From IMG/VR virus record IMGVR_UViG_3300034106_001640, positions 1-42,505 of that record: a stretch of 42,505 bases of DNA; one strand, given 5' to 3'. Shown here piece after piece: positions 24,577 through 31,238 of this stretch (the stretch's first letter is position 1; the number at the start of each line of letters is the position of its first letter). The position numbers were made by a program, and so were the translations under genes. The notes beneath the pieces were generated by a model, which had not been told where the DNA came from, did not search any database, and saw only the letters and a program-made list of their open reading frames with translations. The stretch comes from a virus.

Positions 24577-24806
24577 CACTTATCTTTCAGAGTATCTGTG
24601 TAAGGGAAGAACGGCTTTGGGTTTGCAACAACAAGCTTTACTTGCTGCATGCCATTGCGGCTTCTAAATCTGGGGTCTTGCAAGAAGATGCTAGGGCGTG
24701 GATCGCTTTGCCATTCAAACGGGCTTAGTGAAGGGGCAGGCTTATTGCCTTTTGCAACAAAGCAACCTCTTTCGTGATCATATTTTATCAGTTCCATTAT
24801 TTGCAT
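24576..24806 (-). CDS. Hypothetical 76-residue protein
   Basis: ATG 24806, with an in-frame ATG at 24797 as an alternative; both overlap the 3' end of the upstream gene. The peptide is MQIMELIKYDHERGCFVAKG followed by Pro- and aromatic-rich sequence (LSPFEWQSDPRPSIFLQDP). No family is recognised. It lies between small unknown genes and the Cas4-like nuclease. Confidence 0.5.
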   Translation of the reverse strand: MQIMELIKYDHERGCFVAKGNKPAPSLSPFEWQSDPRPSIFLQDPRFRSRNGMQQVKLVVANPKPFFPYTDTLKDK

Positions 24807-24981
24807 CTTTTAGTTTCTCGTAGTATTGTTTAGGGAACGGGTCTTTTTTATCTAGCAATTTTCTTAACCATTCAGCCCCGCCAAGATGATTAAAAATAAT
24901 CCATTGTCTGTCTGACATTCGTACTTGCTTACCCATGACTTGTCTGCCAATGAGTGGCTCAGGAGGTTTTGGTCTTGGCAT
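24778..24981 (-). CDS. Small phage protein with SDRQW...GGAEWLR motif
   Basis: 67 residues from ATG 24981. The central pattern MSDRQWIIFNHLGGAEWLRK is a helix-turn-helix-like motif seen in many small phage proteins of unknown function. The N-terminus is Pro-rich and basic. Overlaps both neighbours, as do most genes in this operon. Confidence 0.6.
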   Translation of the reverse strand: MPRPKPPEPLIGRQVMGKQVRMSDRQWIIFNHLGGAEWLRKLLDKKDPFPKQYYEKLKDANNGTDKI

Positions 24982-25219
24982 CCTTCATGTTCCTTACGTA
25001 TACTGCAAAGCTTGAAATAGTGTCTGCGCCGAAAGCAGTCATCTTTTCAATTTCACGCGCAACTTCTTCTATTGTGTTGTTTCGACTTTCAAGGGCACCT
25101 GATTCGTAAATCTTTTTAAGCGCTGCCATAAAAGTTGTATCAGTAAATTGAATGAGGGCGCCGTCAAATAAAACTGCGCCACCCAAACTTTCAACTAAAT
25201 CTACTACGTCTTTGTTCAT
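24959..25219 (-). CDS. Hypothetical 86-residue protein
   Basis: Start ATG 25219 has a strong GGAGG 5 bases upstream and overlaps the stop of a 30-residue membrane gene (ATGA); a TTG at 25231 is rejected. The protein is mixed alpha/beta (VESLGGAVLFDGALIQFTDT, NTIEEVAREIEKMTAFGADT). No family is recognised. Confidence 0.6.
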   Translation of the reverse strand: MNKDVVDLVESLGGAVLFDGALIQFTDTTFMAALKKIYESGALESRNNTIEEVAREIEKMTAFGADTISSFAVYVRNMKDAKTKTS

Positions 25220-25308
25220 AGCGGCCTCCAAACGTATAAGTCCATCAGCACAACCATGAGTCCCAACAGGAACACAACCCTTTCAATCTTTTCCCAACGT
25301 GTCATCAT
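25216..25308 (-). CDS. 30-residue membrane protein with perfect Shine-Dalgarno
   Basis: The ATG at 25308 overlaps the DNA polymerase stop (ATGA), with AGGAGG 4 bases upstream. The peptide begins MMTRWEKIERVVFLLGLMVV and continues VLMDLYVWRPL, a single membrane span with a basic N-terminus. Its stop overlaps the next start (ATGA). Coupling at both ends and the best ribosome binding site in the operon support a real gene. Role unknown. Confidence 0.6.
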   Translation of the reverse strand: MMTRWEKIERVVFLLGLMVVLMDLYVWRPL

Positions 25309-27194
25309 TTGACCTCCTGATACGTATTGCCGATTTTGTAATCACTGACCATGGGCACATCCATTGTTATTGCATTGCACATGGACCATGTTAAGCATTC
25401 AGCCTCGCGGACCACATGCTCTTCAGGAGCTGAGATAACCAACTCATCATGCACACTAAGCAAAAGCCTACTGCCTTGCCGCTTGCTCTGGTACAACAGC
25501 ATGGCCGCCTTGGCCTGATCAGCCGCTGAGCCTTGAATCAAAAGGTTAACCCCTTTGTAATCAAATTCACGCAGACGGCCATTGATGATCTTAGGCGGTT
25601 CCATCTTGATGAGACGCCCGCCAATGGTTTTAAGCGGTTGGCCTAATTTATACCTTGTCCGCATGGTGGATTGCATCGTCTTGAGGCCCGGAGCCACCGC
25701 GGTGGTATATGCATCCATCAATGTCTTTGCCATTTCATAATCCACCTCAAGCATTTCACTGATTTTCTTAGGGCCTGCACCGTAGAGAATAGCAAATGAT
25801 ACGCCTTTTGAGTAAGTCCTTGACACCTCACGGCCGCTGGCCTCAGTCATCATCTTGGCTGCGTAGGTATGCAAGTCAGCACGAGCATCGGCTTGGTATT
25901 GCTTCATCAAATCACCGCCTTCAAAGTGCGCAAAGATACGCAACTCTTGAGCGTTGAAGTCACATGCAATTAGCTTATGCCCTTCATCGGCTAGGATGAA
26001 GCTGCGGATGAGCGGGAGGGGTGCAACTTCCAAAGCAGGGGGGAGGGTAACTTTCGGGTAACGGACAGGCGCATTTTGAAAGTTGGGTGTTGAGGAGAGT
26101 CGGCCGGTTCGTGTACCCCCACGTTCACCTCGTACACTGTTCCAGTTTGTGTAGATTCGACCTGTAGATGCAGAAGCTTGTAACCAGGGCTCAATGAAAG
26201 TTGACAAACATGTTGATAGGTTGGCTCTATATCTGAGGACATCTTTTAACTCCGCGTGTGTGATTAGTTCTTCAAATGTTTCTTTATCGGCTCTAGGCTG
26301 GCCCTTATCCGTGGTAGGCCACCCATTATCTTTCAACCAGTATTCTGTGGGATAAATACTATTGACCAGCTCTTTATCGCTGTCAAGATTCAAATCAGGA
26401 GAACCTAACAATGCGCGAACCCAAACATTACACTTTTCAATATCTATTACTGCTTGCTCTTTTGCTTTTTGCAAACCGACTCGATCAACCCTTACGCCTA
26501 ACCGGGAGTTTTCAAGTAACATTGGAATCAAAGCCACCTCACGGTGGTAAGCCTCCTGCTGTGCGGGTAAAACCTGCTCGATGAGATACTCATAAAGCTT
26601 GCTTGTAAGCCGCACGTCAGCTGCGGCGTATTTGCCAACTAATTCCACGGGGCCGCGGGAGATGTATGCACCCCATGTAGACTTTTTACGACGTGCCTCA
26701 TCAACATTAGCAAGAATCCATTCTTTCAGCTCATCCCTTTCATTAGGCGTGTCCAAGCTCCAAGTGACAACCAAATCTTTTAAAGATAAAGACTGCACGT
26801 GAGGATCGTGGAGAAAAGCAAGAATAAGAGTATCGTGTATGACTGTGGTGTTCTGTGGGATGGGTACATCCAAATGAGTTTCAGCAACATCAAGGTCAAA
26901 CATAGCGTTATGAAAACAGATGTCGCGTCCGCTATCATAGATCATCTCCATCATTGCTTTAACAGCCGCTTGTGTTGTGTTATTGCCTGTAAGGTGGCCA
27001 AAGGCGTGGTAGCCGTCTGGGTATTCACCTTCAGGGTCGTAGACGGCCAAGCCAACTGGCACTGGAGGATACTCCGGCCGTGGGCCAATAGCCATTGTTT
27101 CAAAATCAAGATAGACAGGTTTCATAATAAAGGTGGGGGTACTAACCGCTCGTCTGCAAGCTTTCAAAAAGCCTTTGCACGGCTTTCCCCCCAT
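25305..27194 (-). CDS. Family A DNA polymerase with 3'-5' exonuclease domain
   Basis: 629 residues from ATG 27194, which has AAGGA nearby; an ATG at 27125 would give 606 residues and also keeps all domains. Exonuclease: YLDFE (Asp30, Glu32), NAMFD, and KYAAAD. Polymerase: RTGRLSS, motif A ACDFNAQELR (Asp412), motif B RTYSKGVSFAILYG (Arg459, Lys463, Phe467, Tyr471), motif C SVHDELV (His582, Asp583). Phe467 is the Pol I-like residue where T7 has Tyr. This is a replicative T7-size enzyme. Its stop overlaps the start of the 30-residue membrane gene. Confidence 0.95.
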   Translation of the reverse strand: MGGKPCKGFLKACRRAVSTPTFIMKPVYLDFETMAIGPRPEYPPVPVGLAVYDPEGEYPDGYHAFGHLTGNNTTQAAVKAMMEMIYDSGRDICFHNAMFDLDVAETHLDVPIPQNTTVIHDTLILAFLHDPHVQSLSLKDLVVTWSLDTPNERDELKEWILANVDEARRKKSTWGAYISRGPVELVGKYAAADVRLTSKLYEYLIEQVLPAQQEAYHREVALIPMLLENSRLGVRVDRVGLQKAKEQAVIDIEKCNVWVRALLGSPDLNLDSDKELVNSIYPTEYWLKDNGWPTTDKGQPRADKETFEELITHAELKDVLRYRANLSTCLSTFIEPWLQASASTGRIYTNWNSVRGERGGTRTGRLSSTPNFQNAPVRYPKVTLPPALEVAPLPLIRSFILADEGHKLIACDFNAQELRIFAHFEGGDLMKQYQADARADLHTYAAKMMTEASGREVSRTYSKGVSFAILYGAGPKKISEMLEVDYEMAKTLMDAYTTAVAPGLKTMQSTMRTRYKLGQPLKTIGGRLIKMEPPKIINGRLREFDYKGVNLLIQGSAADQAKAAMLLYQSKRQGSRLLLSVHDELVISAPEEHVVREAECLTWSMCNAITMDVPMVSDYKIGNTYQEVK

Positions 27195-27199
27195 AATCC

Positions 27200-27943
27200 T
27201 TAGTACTTTGGATTGCCATCCACAGCAGGTGCTGCTTCAGAGTCTTCGTTGATAGCGCCGGCCGAGTCAATGGCCTTCTGCACTTCGGTCTTGGCACGCT
27301 CAATCAATGCGCCAATGACAGCGTTATCTTCAATAGCCTTGACCATGTTGAAGACTACCTTGAACTGTGTCTTGGCATCAGGTGCAACAGCAACTTCACT
27401 GATCACACCCAGTGGAGGACGCTTCAACGTAGCAGCAAGTGTTTGCGCGTATGTTGCGTAGTTCTTTAAGCTGGTAACAGGTGGACGCAGCGCAGCAACC
27501 TCAGCAGCCTTGACAGCATCAACACTGCCAATGCTATCAGCAGGTATCAAAAGCAAGCGGCGTGTTTCACGGCAAGCTTTACCCTTACCGCCATTCGGCG
27601 CGGAGCCCCACTCATTCTTAGGACAGCCTTCGCAGGTTGTGTGCTGAACTGCAGGCGACGCGGATGAGGGAGCCATGCCTGTTGCCGTTGCGCTGATGGC
27701 AAAGCAATCAGGGCCTGTGACCTTGGTAGGATCATAACGGCTGCTGTAGTACAGACGCTCGATGGGAGCTGCCAATACGACGCAGGCCAGCTTGTTGCCA
27801 GTGATTACATCACCACGGTATGTGAGGTTACCCCCCTTGGTGGAAAGAAATGCCGTGGCGAGGCTGCTTTGCTCGGCCTTAACCGATTCAATGGCCAAGG
27901 CGGCAAGTTGATCTTCAAACAACGCGATTTGATTTTTAGACAT
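27200..27943 (-). CDS. Zinc-knuckle phage protein, candidate ssDNA-binding protein
   Basis: 247 residues; AAGGAT before ATG 27943. The centre has TTCEGCPKNEWGSA, then KGKACRETRRLLLIPAD, a Cys pattern that could bind zinc, between a beta-rich N-terminal part (YRGDVITGNKLACVVLAAPI) and an acidic C-terminal tail. An acidic tail and location next to DNA polymerase match a T7 gp2.5-like ssDNA-binding role, but no OB-fold signature can be confirmed by eye. Confidence 0.5.
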   Translation of the reverse strand: MSKNQIALFEDQLAALAIESVKAEQSSLATAFLSTKGGNLTYRGDVITGNKLACVVLAAPIERLYYSSRYDPTKVTGPDCFAISATATGMAPSSASPAVQHTTCEGCPKNEWGSAPNGGKGKACRETRRLLLIPADSIGSVDAVKAAEVAALRPPVTSLKNYATYAQTLAATLKRPPLGVISEVAVAPDAKTQFKVVFNMVKAIEDNAVIGALIERAKTEVQKAIDSAGAINEDSEAAPAVDGNPKY

Positions 27944-27967
27944 AAGGATCCTTAGTTAAACAAGAAG

Positions 27968-28333
27968 TTATTTACGACGAACGGTAAGTTCCCAGACCTC
28001 AGATGCTTCGGTCCCGGGGATGGCCTCACCAGCTTCCCACCGCTCACGGAAGGCTGTTGAGGAAAGCCGCTTATGCAGCAATTCAAATTGGCTTGTCTGT
28101 GCGACATAGCCGTAAAAAGCTTGCCAATCTTTGATGGCAGGGTGCTTGGTCATTTTCATAGAGCATGATGCTTTATCAGATGCAGCTTGGCTAATGCCTG
28201 CATCAGACATAAGTGCCATGATGTCACCTTCAAGGCGACCAAGTTTGGCCGTCATGTCTTTGATTTTAGATGAGAGCTCTTCACGCTCGTTCTTGGTTGC
28301 GACGTAATCGTCGATCAATTCTTTAATGTTCAT
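27968..28333 (-). CDS. Conserved phage protein with coiled-coil N-terminus
   Basis: 121 residues from ATG 28333 (ATGA with the upstream stop). Residues 1-50 are coiled coil (NEREELSSKIKDMTAKLGRL). The C-terminal part has DWQAFYGYVAQTSQFELLHK and PGTEASEVWELTVRRK, a pattern seen in a widespread phage family of unknown function near replication genes. Likely a replication accessory. Confidence 0.65.
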   Translation of the reverse strand: MNIKELIDDYVATKNEREELSSKIKDMTAKLGRLEGDIMALMSDAGISQAASDKASCSMKMTKHPAIKDWQAFYGYVAQTSQFELLHKRLSSTAFRERWEAGEAIPGTEASEVWELTVRRK

Positions 28334-28737
28334 GACTTTGCTTTCTGCTGTTCTGTTTGTATGATGGCCAACATCATGGCCTCGGGGGCTTGCCAACCCA
28401 TAGGTTTGATAACGTCGTATTGTGAGCCGCGCAACGATCTGATGTAGTCATTAGCTGGTTCTTTGTTCATGTTGGCTTCGTGCACCACATTAAAAAGCTG
28501 GTCAAACGGCAACCCCATAGCATGTGCACAGCCCATGGTAACGTAGGTAAGATCAACCAAAGCATCAGCGGCGTCGACAAGGCTATTCTCCTCGCAAGCA
28601 CGAAGGTATTCACTAAGCTCTTCCATGATGAAGCGAGCAAAGTAACTGGCTTGCTCGGATGTAAGCAAGGTAGGTGTGGTGGAGACTGGCAGACCCATCT
28701 TGCGACGGAAGGCCAGTACTTTTTCTGAATTAGTCAT
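28330..28737 (-). CDS. MazG-like (PRA-PH-type) nucleotide pyrophosphohydrolase
   Basis: 135 residues from ATG 28737, overlapping the upstream stop by 8 bases. Metal-binding motif EELSEYLRACEE with DAADALVDLTYV (E-x2-E ... D-x3-D), then ANMNKEP and VIKPMGWQAPE, match the all-alpha NTP pyrophosphatase superfamily. Phage members split noncanonical or canonical dNTPs. Given the dCMP-type ThyA homologue on the same strand, it may lower the dCTP pool so that modified dCTP is used, but its substrate is not shown by sequence. Confidence 0.75.
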   Translation of the reverse strand: MTNSEKVLAFRRKMGLPVSTTPTLLTSEQASYFARFIMEELSEYLRACEENSLVDAADALVDLTYVTMGCAHAMGLPFDQLFNVVHEANMNKEPANDYIRSLRGSQYDVIKPMGWQAPEAMMLAIIQTEQQKAKS

Positions 28738-29182
28738 ATGCATAATCATTTGCTGTTGTAGTACGTGCGGCGCATTCTTTGTACATAAGTGATTCAAATG
28801 CATTGCGGTTAGCTGGGTTAAGTGTTGCTGTAATGTCTTTGCCATCCATCAACACAACGTAATCAAAGCCAAGGCGCTTTACGCTATACAACACAACAAT
28901 GTCGCGTTCAATGTCGCCATCACCCCACTCGGCTTGCCAATTGTCTAAGCCATAGTGATCTAAAGAGTATTCGTATTCATCTGGCATGGTAGGTTTTGGT
29001 GTTGTGTAGATGACGTATGCACTAAGATGGCCAAGAGCGCGTGCTGCTGCCATGCGCAATTCTAATTGCTCTTTGTATGATGCCAAGGCTGTAGCATCAG
29101 CAGGTACATTAAGAACAAAAGCCTCAATGCCTTGGTAAATTTCCTGCAGCTCGGTAAGAGGGATGCTTACAGTTTTAGTCAT
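28730..29182 (-). CDS. Hypothetical 150-residue protein
   Basis: ATG 29182 overlaps the upstream stop (ATGA). The sequence is MTKTVSIPLTELQEIYQGIE with a long helix (ALASYKEQLELRMAAARALG), followed by acidic beta segments (DDWQAEWGDG-like and DIVVLYSVKRLGFDYVVL). No family recognised. Confidence 0.55.
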   Translation of the reverse strand: MTKTVSIPLTELQEIYQGIEAFVLNVPADATALASYKEQLELRMAAARALGHLSAYVIYTTPKPTMPDEYEYSLDHYGLDNWQAEWGDGDIERDIVVLYSVKRLGFDYVVLMDGKDITATLNPANRNAFESLMYKECAARTTTANDYAYD

Positions 29183-29691
29183 ACTGCCTCCACTGTTGCA
29201 AGCAAGTCGCGAAGCCACAGCGGCTGTTGGTCTTTGCCTTTGTTGTACACAAGCGGCATGGTGGCAGCTTTGCTGGCATAGTAACGACGATAGGATTCGA
29301 TGTGGTCGTCGCTTTTGTATTCGTCAGGCATTGCAAGTGTAGGTGGAGACCATTTGGTAGGCAAGGCAAGCATGGCCGGAGGGCACACTAGTAATTCGGC
29401 ATGTAGTACATCATTGCTTTTGTGGCCATGGCCATAGCGATACTTGAATTCACGGCCAAGGAAGCGTGCAAGGTCGCTGGTCCAGTTGTAATGCAACCGG
29501 GACTGACGAACCCAGACGGCTGAGGGATGATTGGAATGTGTGGGGCGATAGGATACTTTGTCGCCGTTGCCGTAGTGGTGATGCGCAGTTGCAAGCAACT
29601 GGCAGGATTCGATAAGCATTTTGCCGACATGCTTGTCGCAATGCATAACAGCAGCAATGCTGGGCAGATGGTGTAGATAGAAGATGTTCAT
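29179..29691 (-). CDS. Conserved phage protein (DKHVGKM ... HPSAVWV family)
   Basis: 170 residues from ATG 29691, the first ATG after the leader with GAAAGG. It has MHCDKHVGKMLIESCQLLAT, then THSNHPSAVWVRQSRLHYNW and YRYGHGHKSND, rich in His and Asp, and a tail WSPPTLAMPDEYKSDDHIES. This family is widespread in phages. The His/Asp-rich conserved core suggests a metal-dependent or nucleic-acid enzyme, but the function is not established to my knowledge. Confidence 0.65.
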   Translation of the reverse strand: MNIFYLHHLPSIAAVMHCDKHVGKMLIESCQLLATAHHHYGNGDKVSYRPTHSNHPSAVWVRQSRLHYNWTSDLARFLGREFKYRYGHGHKSNDVLHAELLVCPPAMLALPTKWSPPTLAMPDEYKSDDHIESYRRYYASKAATMPLVYNKGKDQQPLWLRDLLATVEAV

Positions 29692-29693
29692 AC

Positions 29694-29713
29694 AATACCT
29701 TTCAATAATCAAA
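29694..29713 (-). promoter_or_regulatory. Repeated leader motif TTGATTATTGAAAGG
   Basis: The minus strand reads TTTGATTATTGAAAGGTATT, ending 2 bases before ATG 29691. GAAAGG is the ribosome binding site; the upstream TTGAtTATT is shared with leaders at 19197-19218, 22274-22293 and 30756-30777. Confidence 0.5.
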
Positions 29714-29743
29714 AAAACAAGTGGACTAGTAACGTGAGATTAA

Positions 29744-29749
29744 ATTGTA
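29744..29749 (-). promoter_or_regulatory. Candidate -10 box (TACAAT)
   Basis: TACAAT on the minus strand in the gap between DUF932 and the next gene, preceded by TTGTTG. A -35 box is not convincing. A start near 29737 would give a 45-base leader ending in the GAAAGG motif. Confidence 0.3.
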
Positions 29750-29761
29750 CAACAAATTTAG

Positions 29762-29783
29762 GGGCCGTATGAGGTACCCCTAA
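29762..29783 (-). terminator. Hairpin after the DUF932 gene, possible terminator
   Basis: The minus strand has AGGGG-12 bases-CCCCT, a short GC-rich stem starting just after the DUF932 stop codon and followed by AAATTTGTTG. The stem is only 5 bp and there is no clear U-run, so it may be weak or partial termination. Confidence 0.3.
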
Positions 29784-29788
29784 AAATA

Positions 29789-30751
29789 TTATGACAATGC
29801 CAAAAGGGCGTCAACCGTTTGTTGCTTAACATTGACACCGCCGCCGAACCATGCGTTGGCCAACCGAGCATCGCCGGTGCGAGCTGTTTCCCAATCCATC
29901 AGCTGAGTCACGGCATTCAAAGCGCCCCATGCCGTGCCTTTGGCAGACTCTAACTCAGCGCCGATGCCTGCACCTTCGAAGAGAGCCAATGCTCTGGCTG
30001 CTGCGCGTGAGGGATTCTTTTCATCGCCGCCAAGGATCTTGGTGAAGATGGCCTGTGCCTGTGTAGAGCCAACCTTGATGGAAGCCAAGAACTTGGCCGT
30101 TTGCTCGAACACACGGAATGTTTCGTTGCTGTTGGCCAACTCGGCCTTGATGGCCTCGGGGCGGAAGATGGAGTTATGACGAACGCTGACGTTGGCCTTG
30201 CCTTTTTGCTGTGCCAACTGCAAAGTGTTATTACATACAACACGGACGCTGGTAAGGCGTGCCTGAGTGGCCAGAGAGCCATCAGCGGAGCTGGCCAATA
30301 AGAGATATTGGTTAACCTTATCGCCTGCAATGTTGAACTCGCCATCCATCTTGGCGAGGGCCCAGTAATGAGCGCCATTACGCAGGACGCCGGCTGTTTC
30401 AAGGTGAGCAATATTGCCAACCATGTCGCGGAAGAATTCGAGGACCTCGATCGGCTGCACGATCTTGTACTGGCTAGACACCAAGCCGAGTGGCAAGTTG
30501 CTGTCTGTGCGGTACATTACTTTCTTGCCGTCGTAAGGCAAGGACTGCGCCTTGAAGCCGTTCCACACGCTGGCTGGAGGAGTGAACTGGACATCGGCGG
30601 TAGCCAATTGGAAGTCAAGGCCAGATTCCTCGGCCCATGTTTCAATGGTTGAGTCAGCAGTTAACTGCTGGCCAAGACCGTGCCAAGGAGTTTCACCAAC
30701 GTAAGCCATTGCTGCCTTGCCGGAGATTGTGTTTGCGATTAAGTGTGCCAT
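29789..30751 (-). CDS. DUF932 (phage/plasmid-like TIGR03299) protein
   Basis: 320 residues; AAAGG before ATG 30751. The N-terminus MAYVGETPWHGLGQQLTADS, the middle MYRTDSNLPLGLVSSQYKIV and VRVVCNNTLQLAQQ are hallmarks of DUF932. Such proteins are found on phages and plasmids and are thought to work in DNA maintenance or replication, though the activity is unknown. It is the first gene of the minus-strand operon, directly downstream of the divergent control region, so it is probably expressed early and strongly. Confidence 0.85.
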   Translation of the reverse strand: MAHLIANTISGKAAMAYVGETPWHGLGQQLTADSTIETWAEESGLDFQLATADVQFTPPASVWNGFKAQSLPYDGKKVMYRTDSNLPLGLVSSQYKIVQPIEVLEFFRDMVGNIAHLETAGVLRNGAHYWALAKMDGEFNIAGDKVNQYLLLASSADGSLATQARLTSVRVVCNNTLQLAQQKGKANVSVRHNSIFRPEAIKAELANSNETFRVFEQTAKFLASIKVGSTQAQAIFTKILGGDEKNPSRAAARALALFEGAGIGAELESAKGTAWGALNAVTQLMDWETARTGDARLANAWFGGGVNVKQQTVDALLALS

Positions 30752-30755
30752 GATA

Positions 30756-30777
30756 AATACCTTTCAAAAGTCAGTTT
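30756..30777 (-). promoter_or_regulatory. Leader motif TGACTTTTGAAAGG before DUF932
   Basis: Minus strand AAACTGACTTTTGAAAGGTATT; AAAGG is the ribosome binding site for ATG 30751. One of four related leaders in this window. Confidence 0.5.
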
Positions 30778-30779
30778 AG

Positions 30780-30808
30780 TTACAGCAATCTGAAGTTTGT
30801 TGCTGTAA
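30780..30808. promoter_or_regulatory. Perfect 9-bp inverted repeat, candidate operator or leader stem
   Basis: TTACAGCAA (30780-30788), 11-base spacer, TTGCTGTAA (30800-30808). It begins 4 bases downstream of the predicted minus-strand -10 and spans the likely transcription start. It could bind a repressor at the DUF932 promoter or form a 5' mRNA hairpin. Confidence 0.6.
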
Positions 30809-30812
30809 GTGA

Positions 30813-30840
30813 ATTATACGTCTGTTCTCGTGATTGAAAA
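30813..30840 (-). promoter_or_regulatory. Candidate promoter for the minus-strand operon (TTTTCA-16-TATAAT)
   Basis: A perfect TATAAT -10 (30813-30818, minus) has TTTTCA (4 of 6 matches to the -35 consensus) at a 16-base spacing (30835-30840). The start would fall near 30806 at the inverted repeat. Best promoter match in the window for the replication and modification operon. Confidence 0.5.
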
Positions 30841-30977
30841 CAGGTTTTTGCAATTATTTTCAACTTTTTTGCATTTATTTTTGAATACCTGTGTTTTCAA
30901 AAACTGCAGCGGTTAGTGCTTCTGTATACTTTTGTTTCTCGAGGTAACAGTTACTCAAAAGACCGAAAAGAAATACT

Positions 30978-31006
30978 TTTGCTGCCTACTGCAGCTGATG
31001 TATATT
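30978..31006 (+). promoter_or_regulatory. Possible plus-strand promoter (TTTGCT-17-TATATT)
   Basis: TATATT (5 of 6 to TATAAT) at 31001-31006 with TTTGCT 17 bases upstream (3 of 6 to TTGACA). The start would be near 31013, just before the hairpin at 31021. Weak -35, so low confidence. Confidence 0.35.
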
Positions 31007-31020
31007 ACTAATCCCACCTG

Positions 31021-31037
31021 TCTGCCGTAAGGGCAGA
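31021..31037 (+). promoter_or_regulatory. Short hairpin in the primase-helicase leader
   Basis: TCTGCC-GTAAG-GGCAGA, 6-bp stem and 5-base loop, followed by TTCTTATT. If the upstream promoter is real, this is a 5' stem-loop. It could also be a weak terminator or attenuator. Confidence 0.45.
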
Positions 31038-31061
31038 TTCTTATTGACAAAATGGAACATT

Positions 31062-31238
31062 ATGACTATTGACATTACACATGGCCACCATTGGCCGAGC
31101 ATATTCGCACCTGATATAGCCTGCACACAGGCAAAAAGAAAGGACCTAGAGGTAAGTCTAGATCCTTATAAAGTAGCAACTTGCAAAGAAAAGCACTATG
31201 TCATCAGGATTCGCATCACAAACAACACAGCCGAGTGA
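31062..31238 (+). CDS. Doubtful 58-residue leader reading frame
   Basis: An ATG at 31062 opens MTIDITHGHHWPSIFAPDIA and runs to 31238, overlapping the first 41 bases of the primase-helicase gene in another frame. There is no clear Shine-Dalgarno and no recognised family. It may be a leader peptide, or the start region of the primase mRNA may simply be open by chance. Confidence 0.2.
   Translation: MTIDITHGHHWPSIFAPDIACTQAKRKDLEVSLDPYKVATCKEKHYVIRIRITNNTAE

Larger units (their letters stand above)
30752..31197. other. Divergent intergenic control region
   Basis: 446 bases between the leftward DUF932 operon and the rightward primase-helicase. It holds the minus-strand promoter and dyad, an AT-rich block with a 21-bp near-repeat (units from 30845 and 30866, each starting TTTTTGCA), and an imperfect inverted repeat around that block: TTGAAAACAGG (30834-30844) against CCTGTGTTTTCAA (30888-30900). 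It also has the palindrome GTAAC-A-GTTAC (30944-30954), a possible plus-strand promoter (30978-31006), a hairpin (31021-31037), and a doubtful small reading frame (31062-31238). It probably controls both operons and may include replication signals. Confidence 0.6.
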
